From contig JBKJUS010000061.1 in the NCBI GenBank assembly GCA_046590575.1, positions 1 through 62,896 of the forward strand: a stretch of 62,896 nucleotides of DNA, read 5' to 3'. Of the stretch, positions 54,956 to 62,896 are shown in pieces. Origin of the DNA: DATLNF01 sp046590575 (lineage in GTDB: Bacteria > Actinomycetota > Actinomycetes > BP-191). The position numbers and the translations under genes are program-made. Below the pieces are notes generated by a model, which worked only from the letters and a program-made list of their open reading frames with translations, had not been told where the DNA came from and ran no database searches. How positions within the stretch are numbered: the stretch's first letter is position 1; each line of letters starts with the position of its first letter.

Positions 54956-56351
54956 CGAGTCCCTCGCGAACTGGACAGTGGCCGAGCTGACGTCGGCGTA
55001 CGCCGACGGTTCGGTCTCGCCAGTAGATGTCATCGACGCGGTGCTGGTCCGGGTCGACCGGTTGGAGCCGATGGTGCACGCGCTCTACCTGCTCGACCAC
55101 GAGGCGGCGCGGTCGGCTGCTCGGGGCAGTGCCGCACGGTGGGCGGCTGGCTCGCCGCTGGGTGCACTGGACGGCGTGCCGGTGACAGTGAAGGACAACA
55201 TCGCGACTCGCGGCGATCCGGTGCCGGTGGGGTCGGCCGGCACTGTTCTGGTGCCTGCGGTCGCTGATGCGCCGCCGGTGGCACGACTGCGCGAGGCCGG
55301 TGCGGTGCTGTTCGCCAAAACCACCATGCCGGACTTCGGGATGCTCTCCTCCGGAACGTCGAGCTTCCACCCGCTGACCCGCAATCCCTGGAACCTCGAC
55401 TGGAATCCCGGCGGCTCCAGCGCCGGCGCTGGCGCCGCGGCCGCAGCCGGCTACGGACCGCTGCACGTCGGCACGGACATCGGCGGATCACTGCGGCTGC
55501 CGGCCGGATGGACGGCGACCGTGACTCTCAAGCCGTCGCTCGGGCGGATCCCGATCGTGCCGCCGTACCACGGACGGGTGGCCGGTCCGCTCACCCGCAC
55601 CGTCGACGACGCGGCGGCCCTGATGGCGGTGCTGGCGCAGCCGGACTGGCGCGACGGGATGAGCCTGCCTCCGACGCCGATCGACTGGGCCGACCTCGAC
55701 ATCGACGTGCGTGGTCTACGGGTCGGGCTGCACCTCGACGCGGGGTGCGGCCTGCCGGTGGACGCCGAGGTGTCGGCGGCTGTACAAGCAGCTGCCGATC
55801 TGTTCGCAGCCGGCGGTGCGGACGTTTCCGCCGTGGCACCGTTCGTCACCCGAGAGATGCTGGACGACCTCGACCTCTTCTGGCGGGTGCGCGGGTGGGT
55901 CGACTTCTCCGCGCTGCCGGTCGATCGGCAGGCCCTCGTTCTGCCGTTCATCGCGGAGTGGTGTCGTGGTGGCGCGGGAGTGACCGGCGCGGTCGTGATG
56001 CGCTGCGTTAACCGCAAGATCGAGATCCGGGCGGCAGCGATTGCCGCGACACAGCCCTACGACGTCGTGCTGTCACCGGTGGCGCCCATCGCGACGTTCG
56101 CGGCGGAGCTGGCGTCACCGACCGACGACGTGGGGAGGCCGCTCGAGCACATCGCATTCACGGCCCCGTACAACATGTCCGAGCAGCCGGCGTCCTCCGT
56201 CAACTGCGCCTTCACGTCTGATGGTCGGCCAATCGGGCTGCAGATCGCGGGCCGCCGCTTCGACGACATTGGCGTGCTGCGCGCGACTCGGTGGTACGAG
56301 CAAGTGCGGCCCGCATCCGCCGTACCGCACTGGCCCGACCCCGGACGCTAG
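54948..56351 (+). CDS. Amidase-signature family hydrolase
   Basis: 467 residues. The Ser-cisSer-Lys triad is visible: Lys in VTVKDN, cis-Ser in GGSSAGAG and nucleophile Ser in GTDIGGSLRLPAG. A typical C-terminal region ends SVNCAFTSDGRPIGLQIAG. Hydrolyses an amide bond to a carboxylate plus ammonia or amine. Its 8-bp overlap with the importer ATPase suggests that the imported solute is its substrate. It is the last gene of the operon; a hairpin (copy C) follows. Confidence 0.93.
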   Translation: MSDESLANWTVAELTSAYADGSVSPVDVIDAVLVRVDRLEPMVHALYLLDHEAARSAARGSAARWAAGSPLGALDGVPVTVKDNIATRGDPVPVGSAGTVLVPAVADAPPVARLREAGAVLFAKTTMPDFGMLSSGTSSFHPLTRNPWNLDWNPGGSSAGAGAAAAAGYGPLHVGTDIGGSLRLPAGWTATVTLKPSLGRIPIVPPYHGRVAGPLTRTVDDAAALMAVLAQPDWRDGMSLPPTPIDWADLDIDVRGLRVGLHLDAGCGLPVDAEVSAAVQAAADLFAAGGADVSAVAPFVTREMLDDLDLFWRVRGWVDFSALPVDRQALVLPFIAEWCRGGAGVTGAVVMRCVNRKIEIRAAAIAATQPYDVVLSPVAPIATFAAELASPTDDVGRPLEHIAFTAPYNMSEQPASSVNCAFTSDGRPIGLQIAGRRFDDIGVLRATRWYEQVRPASAVPHWPDPGR

Positions 56352-56387
56352 CCGCCCCACTCCACACGCTCCGTCGCCGCGAAAGCT

Positions 56388-56423
56388 GCGGTCTCACGTG
56401 TCATAGATGACACGTCAGACCGC
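56388..56423. repeat. Dispersed intergenic hairpin, copy C
   Basis: 17-base arms (left GCGGTCTCACGTGTCAT) around AG with one C-C mismatch. Core GTGTCATAGATGACAC as in copy B. It lies between two convergent genes, 37 bp after the amidase stop and 28 bp from the stop of the membrane protein on the other strand. Confidence 0.8.
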
Positions 56424-56450
56424 GGGCTTGGGAGCAAGAAGGGCTAAGTG

Positions 56451-56957
56451 CTAGCGGAGGGTGATCAGGCGGCGGCGGCGCAGCAGCAGGTACGCCGCCA
56501 AACCCACGCTGATCGCGCCCCACCAGAACGAGTCGCTGCGCTCGAGCGGCCAGTCAGGATCCGCGAGGTGAACCAGGCCGATCGCGGCGAGGCAGGTCAT
56601 CGCCTCGTGCCGGCCGCGCCGCCGTACGAGGACCAGCGGTACGGCGAGGACAGCTAGCCCGACGAGGTCGCCGACGACACCGCGCGCGAGGTAATTGTGC
56701 CCGTGTCGCACGTAGAGGCCCGTCGAGGCAACGATGGCAGCGGCGGTCGTCGCGACCTCGGCCCGGTCGAGTGACGAGCGAAATGTGGTGGCGTGGAGCA
56801 GGGAAGCGATCACACCTGATGCTCCCACCCAGCTCCCCGCAAATGTTGGACGCAGCGGTCCGGTCATGCGCACGATCACCCGGCGATGGGTCCAAATTCC
56901 GCCGGCGTTGGGCGCCGCAGAAGCCCTGCGCTCGCGCTCGGCAGTCAGCTCAGCCAC
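56451..56957 (-). CDS. Small membrane protein of unknown function
   Basis: 168 residues with about four hydrophobic segments (AEVATTAAAIVASTG, GVVGDLVGLAVLAVPLVLV, MTCLAAIGLVHLA, FWWGAISVGLAAYLLL) and an Arg-rich C-terminus (RRRRLITLR). I do not recognise it. A GTG at 56957 makes it overlap the 3' end of the methyltransferase gene by 13 bp; an ATG at 56867 is an alternative start that drops a charged 30-residue N-terminus. Neither has a good SD. Confidence 0.6.
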   Translation of the reverse strand: MAELTAERERRASAAPNAGGIWTHRRVIVRMTGPLRPTFAGSWVGASGVIASLLHATTFRSSLDRAEVATTAAAIVASTGLYVRHGHNYLARGVVGDLVGLAVLAVPLVLVRRRGRHEAMTCLAAIGLVHLADPDWPLERSDSFWWGAISVGLAAYLLLRRRRLITLR

Positions 56958-57745
56958 GGTGTCACAAGGCCGCGGACTGCCCAGGCGCGGGCGGTCAGCG
57001 GGATCGCGCCGGTGTCATCCGCCGGCAGCCGGCTGCGGAGCAGCTCGCGCAGCTCCGCCCGAGCGTCCTCAGTCAGCGACATGGCGTACGACGCCGCGGG
57101 GCCCTGGCCGCCGAGAATGGGGCTCCAGTAGTCGTCGAAGTCGGCGAACACCGTGGGCACCACGATGCCGTGCGTCGCGACATCACCTAGCCCGGTGGCC
57201 GTGAACAGCGCAGCTAGTGACTCCGGCTGGCAGAGGGGGAAGCGCGTTCCCTCTTCGGCGTCGGCGGCTGCGGCGTCGTGGTCGACGGCGGCGTCCCAGA
57301 AGTAGCGCATCAGCTCCATGCCGTGGCCGTAGTCCCACACGTACGCCGCAACGGTCGCGCCCGGCCGCGCCACCCGCTGCATCTCGGCCAGCCCAGCCGC
57401 CGGGTCGGGCACGAAGTTGAGCACCAAGCCCGACACCACCGCGTCGAACTCGCCGTCATCGCGACCCAGCGCCAACGCGTCGCCAATCGCGAACTCGGCG
57501 CGCGGGTCGGACAACGTCGCACGGGTGTGCTCGACGTACGACGCCGACGGGTCGACGCCGACCACAGACACCGGGTCGGCCACCTCGAGGATCGCCGAGG
57601 TCAGCGCACCGGTCCCGCAGCCGACGTCGAGCCACCTCGACTGCGATGCCGCGGTCACCCACGGCACGAATTCGCGCGCCACCGGCCGGCTCCATCGACC
57701 GACGTACCCCTCGTACGCCGCACCGCTGCTCCACCTGTCCGCCAT
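56945..57745 (-). CDS. Class I SAM-dependent methyltransferase
   Basis: 266 residues. Motif I VGCGTGALT follows LDVG; acidic motif II is VVGVDPS; then FAIGDALAL and FDAVVSGLVLNFVPDP, as in UbiE/small-molecule methyltransferases. The acceptor is unknown. AGGGAG lies 6 bases before the ATG at 57745. It is 10 bp downstream of the rhamnosidase stop on the same strand. Confidence 0.9.
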   Translation of the reverse strand: MADRWSSGAAYEGYVGRWSRPVAREFVPWVTAASQSRWLDVGCGTGALTSAILEVADPVSVVGVDPSASYVEHTRATLSDPRAEFAIGDALALGRDDGEFDAVVSGLVLNFVPDPAAGLAEMQRVARPGATVAAYVWDYGHGMELMRYFWDAAVDHDAAAADAEEGTRFPLCQPESLAALFTATGLGDVATHGIVVPTVFADFDDYWSPILGGQGPAASYAMSLTEDARAELRELLRSRLPADDTGAIPLTARAWAVRGLVTPWLS

Positions 57746-57755
57746 GCCGTACTCC

Positions 57756-59930
57756 CTACAGCGTGATCGTGTGACGTCCTGAGTCGAGCGGCAGATCGGT
57801 GGAACCCTTGCGGCGCAACACTCCCGAGCAGCCAGTCGGCAGCTCGACGACGTAGACGACACCGTCGGCGGTGCGGTCCCAGCGGGCGCGCACGACTCCG
57901 CGCGCAGTCTCGTACGACGCCTCCGCCCAGTCGATGCCCGCGCCTGGCACCGGCGTCAGCAGCACCCGCGCGAAACCCGGTGCAGTCGGGTCGGGCCGAA
58001 TGCCGGCGACGGTCTCGTAGAGAAAGCGCACGACCGAGCCGAGTGAGGTGTGGCTAAAGGAGTTCATGTACGGGTCCGTGAATCCGGCCTCGGGCGTCCA
58101 GCTGTCCCAGTGCTCCCACATTGTCGTCGCGCCGTGGGCGAGGAAGTGCAGCCACGACGGCAGCTCCTCGCTGCGCAGCAGCTCGTACGCGAGATCAGAT
58201 TCACCGTGCTCGCAAAGCACGGTGAGCAGGTGCTCGGTGCCGAAGAAGCCGGTCGACAGGCGCGTGCCACGCGCCCGTACGTCGGCCGCAAGCCGTTGCG
58301 CCGCACCGGTTTCAGCCGCGCCGTCGAGCAGTCCGAACCGCAGTGCGAGGACCAACCCGGTCTGCGTCGTAAGCACTTCGCCGAAGCGCGCCGCGAAGGC
58401 CTCGCGGACCCGCACGGCCAGCTCCGCGTACGCCGTACCCGCGGTGATGTCGCCGACTGCGCAGAGCGATGCCGCGACCGTCGCCGCGCTCTCGGCCAGG
58501 ATGATCGTCGCGAAGAGATCCTTCGGCGTCTCGTCGAAGGACAGCCAGTCGCCGTAGTCCTGACCGCGTTCGTGCTCCCAGATCAGCGACGGGTTGGCGT
58601 CGACAGCCGCGTCGACCCAGCGACGCATGTGCGGCAGGTGCCGGCTCAGGATGTCGGTCGATCCGGAGAAGAGGTGCACGACCCACGGCGCCACCACACA
58701 TCCGTCGCCCCAGCCCGGCGCGGCGCGCGCATCCCACGGCGGCACCGCGGGCGCGACGTCGGTGTAGAGGCCGTCGTTGGTCAGCGCGTCGGCGACGTTG
58801 TCGAGCCACCCGCGGTAGAAAGCGGTCGAGTCGAAGAGGTAGGAACCGGCCGTCGCGGTGATGTAGGCATCGCCGGTCCAGCCGAGGCGCTCGTCGCGGT
58901 TGGGGCAGTCGGTCGGCACCTCGACCCAGTTGTTGGCGAAGGTCTGCGCCACCGCGTCGTGCAGCCGGTTGACCCGCTCGTCGGAGCAGCGGAAGTCCCC
59001 GCGTCGCGCGACAGCGGACCGCAGCGGCACCGCCTCGATCGACTCCAGCGTCGTGTGCGGCCCCAGCCCGACGACCTCGACGTAGCGGAAGCCGTGGTAG
59101 GTGAACGCCGGCTGCCACTCCTCGACACCGCTGCCGGCGAGGACGTATCGATCGGTCGCGACCGCGTGCCGGAGGTTGTCGACATAGAGAGTGCGCCCTC
59201 CGTCCTGCAGCATCTCCGCGTGTCGCAGCGTGATCTCGTCGCCGGCCCGACCGCTGACTCTGATCCGCACCCGACCGGCGAGGTTGACGCCGAAGTCGAC
59301 GAGCAGGTGTCCACGTCGGTGCTCGTACCGGCTGACCGGCGCGATAGGGGCCTCGTCGCGCACGGGTGGTGCGGTGCGCGGGGTGAGCTGTGGGGCGGGC
59401 TTCGGGTCGAGCTCGGTCACCGGGCGCGATCGTCCCGCCGGGATGCGCGCGTCGTACGTCTCACCGAGATAGAGGTCGCTCGCCAGCAGTCCGCCGTACG
59501 ACGCCGTCCAGCTCGCGTCGGTGCACACCACCGGCTCACCGTCGACCTCGAGCGCCGCTAGCGCGGCCGGCTCGTCGCCGTAGCGCGCCCGCACGCGATC
59601 AGTGCCGAGGTAGCCGGCGTACCACCCGTCGGCTAGCAGCAGCTTGAGTGTGTTGTCGCCGACCTGCATCAGGGGAGTCACGTCGTAGGTCCACACGTGG
59701 ACGCGCTGCCGGTAGTCGGTCCAGCCCGGCGTGAGCTCATCGTCGCCGACGCGGACGCCGTTGAGGAACGCCCGGAACAGGCCGAGTGCCGTGACGTGCA
59801 GCCGCGCGGCCGTGGGCACAGCTGTGACTGCGAACGTACGAGCCAGTGTCGGCGACGGCCGATAGTCGTCCCGCGTGTTCGAAGGCCGGGGCAGCGTGAT
59901 CCACCGGGCGGCATCGATCGGCGCGGACAT
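57756..59930 (-). CDS. Alpha-L-rhamnosidase, GH78
   Basis: 724 residues without a signal peptide, so cytoplasmic. N-terminal beta-sandwich domains (about 1-290, with LHVTALGLFRAFLNG and LLADGWYAGYLG) lead to the (alpha/alpha)6 barrel with EVPTDCPNRDERLGWTGDA, whose acidic residues are catalytic candidates, and TTMWEHWDSWTPEAG. Removes terminal alpha-L-rhamnose from glycosides. ATG at 59930 has no good SD. Not obviously tied to the neighbouring genes except the co-directional methyltransferase. Confidence 0.93.
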   Translation of the reverse strand: MSAPIDAARWITLPRPSNTRDDYRPSPTLARTFAVTAVPTAARLHVTALGLFRAFLNGVRVGDDELTPGWTDYRQRVHVWTYDVTPLMQVGDNTLKLLLADGWYAGYLGTDRVRARYGDEPAALAALEVDGEPVVCTDASWTASYGGLLASDLYLGETYDARIPAGRSRPVTELDPKPAPQLTPRTAPPVRDEAPIAPVSRYEHRRGHLLVDFGVNLAGRVRIRVSGRAGDEITLRHAEMLQDGGRTLYVDNLRHAVATDRYVLAGSGVEEWQPAFTYHGFRYVEVVGLGPHTTLESIEAVPLRSAVARRGDFRCSDERVNRLHDAVAQTFANNWVEVPTDCPNRDERLGWTGDAYITATAGSYLFDSTAFYRGWLDNVADALTNDGLYTDVAPAVPPWDARAAPGWGDGCVVAPWVVHLFSGSTDILSRHLPHMRRWVDAAVDANPSLIWEHERGQDYGDWLSFDETPKDLFATIILAESAATVAASLCAVGDITAGTAYAELAVRVREAFAARFGEVLTTQTGLVLALRFGLLDGAAETGAAQRLAADVRARGTRLSTGFFGTEHLLTVLCEHGESDLAYELLRSEELPSWLHFLAHGATTMWEHWDSWTPEAGFTDPYMNSFSHTSLGSVVRFLYETVAGIRPDPTAPGFARVLLTPVPGAGIDWAEASYETARGVVRARWDRTADGVVYVVELPTGCSGVLRRKGSTDLPLDSGRHTITL

Positions 59931-60080
59931 GCCGAGGAGGCTGTCACATCCCCGTGCGGAGCGGCTGCCGGTCGCGCGACGACGGCGGAATGTGGCTGGC
60001 CACATTGGCCGACACCGACGGCAACTACTTCCAGCTCGCCTCGCCGATGCCCCAGAACATGTAGCTCGGCCGCCATGCCT

Positions 60081-60150
60081 GACCGTCCGGCGTTTCCCGC
60101 ACGGCAACTCGGATCAGTTGGAGTTACCTCGCGGGAAACGCCGCACGGTC
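60081..60150. repeat. Long inverted repeat between rhamnosidase and katG
   Basis: 20-base arms, GACCGTCCGGCGTTTCCCGC and its complement at 60131-60150 with one mismatch, separated by 30 bases that themselves hold a five-base stem (AACTC/GAGTT). It lies 36 bp after the katG stop, so it can act as its terminator. The 255-bp gap 59931-60185 holds no gene. Confidence 0.7.
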
Positions 60151-60185
60151 GGGGCAGCGTTGGGTGCTAGTGGGTCGAACGGAAG

Positions 60186-62362
<2,177 letters not shown>

Positions 62363-62366
<4 letters not shown>

Positions 62367-62833
62367 GTCGTACCTCTCTGTCGTACGTCGGCTCGGGCAA
62401 TTGCGTCAGTGGTGCAGGCGGGGCAAGTGCCCCAGTAGACGACCTCGGCCTCGTCGATGACGTAGCCGTTGTTGTCGGAGGCCGTGAGGCACGGCACCTC
62501 GCCGACGGCGCAGTCGACGTCGGTGATCGTGCCGCAGGAGCGGCAGACGGCGTGGTGATGGTTGTCCTCGACGCGGGCTTCGTAGCGCGCGACGGAGCCG
62601 GCCGGCTGGATGCGGCGCAGCACCCCGACGTCGGTGAGCGCCCGCAGGACGTCGTACACCGCCTGGTGCGACACCGCCCCGAGCTCGGCGCGCACGCTGC
62701 GCAGGATCGTCTCGGTGTCGGCGTGGGGGTGCTCGTACGCTGCGCGCAGGGCGGCAACGCGGGGCTGGGTCACCCGCAGGGCGGTCGCGCGGATCCGGCT
62801 CTCGAGGTCGGGGGTCGGCGGCACGGGAGCCAT
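62363..62833 (-). CDS. furA: Fur-family regulator FurA, repressor of katG
   Basis: 156 residues. Winged helix (about 15-85: VTQPRVAALRAAYEHPHADTETILRSV, SHQAVYDVLRALTDVGVL), the metal-site segment EDNHHHAVCRSCGTITDV, and a second CPAC motif near the C-terminus. In actinobacteria furA lies upstream of katG and represses the operon until oxidised. Here the two overlap by 4 bp. Confidence 0.93.
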
Positions 62834-62842
62834 CCTGCCCGG

Positions 62843-62860
62843 TTATCTGGAATCGTTCAA
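62843..62860 (-). promoter_or_regulatory. FurA operator / furA-katG promoter
   Basis: On the minus strand TTGAACGATTCCAGATAA lies 9 bp before the furA ATG. It matches the remembered mycobacterial and streptomycete furA box pattern TTGA-N-CNATTCCAGA. The closeness to the start suggests a short leader. Confidence 0.65.
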
Positions 62861-62896
62861 GTCCGCTGTACCCCGCCCCCGGCCCGCCCCCGGCCC

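Overview
The window is GC-rich DNA (near 70% G+C by eye) whose genes use G/C-ending codons, GTG starts and 4-bp ATGA/GTGA overlaps. It carries LexA/SOS boxes of the TCGAACNNNNGTTCGA type, a furA-katG pair and LPxTG surface proteins. This fits a chromosomal segment of a Gram-positive actinomycete (Actinomycetota); I cannot place the genus. I recognised no rRNA, tRNA, insertion sequence, prophage or CRISPR array.

Layout. 1-1816: C-terminally cut, secreted neutral-ceramidase-like protein. 1944-7498: housekeeping run miaB, a LigB/MEMO-like gene, miaA, a degenerate EAL gene, dapF and an SCO6745-like gene, mostly with 4-bp overlaps. 7484-11359: a 1291-residue signalling protein with two cyclase domains, an AAA/NACHT-like ATPase and a TPR tail, laid out like mammalian soluble adenylyl cyclase. 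11582-19027: a giant secreted protein with arrays of the pentapeptide NSSPL and a gingipain-like His/Cys domain, followed by a secreted protein with a degraded zinc-protease motif. 19078-20526: hflX. 20644-28174: a secreted and signalling block with an LPxTG lipase, three Asp-box beta-propellers, a cyclic-nucleotide-binding protein, a small P-loop kinase and a HAD hydrolase. 28265-32861: a six-gene operon of ECF sigma factor, zinc-finger anti-sigma, ABC ATPase and three membrane proteins, every junction a 4-bp overlap.

32897-37814: lexA, a divergent LysM gene and nrdR, a known actinobacterial neighbourhood, here split by an esterase, an ECF sigma factor and its BsuPI-domain partner. 38146-40896: two P1 (S58) peptidases fused head to tail in one LPxTG protein. 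40950-45535: a beta-alanine/branched-chain catabolic module (class III aminotransferase and mmsA) divergent from a PucR regulator. 45584-56351: a GntR/FCD regulator, an aldehyde dehydrogenase, and a tightly packed operon of SDR, IMDH-like dehydrogenase, complete Dpp/Opp-type peptide ABC importer and amidase, which looks like an uptake and catabolism locus for an amide or peptide-like compound. 56451-59930: small membrane protein, methyltransferase, GH78 alpha-L-rhamnosidase. 60186-62833: katG-furA with a FurA box.

The strongest candidates for undescribed biology are the NSSPL-array protein with its neighbour, the single-chain split-site cyclase/ATPase, the fused twin P1 peptidase, and a family of intergenic hairpins with a shared core seen at 35.5, 37.2 and 56.4 kb. 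All calls rest on reading the sequence and on family knowledge; no database search was run.
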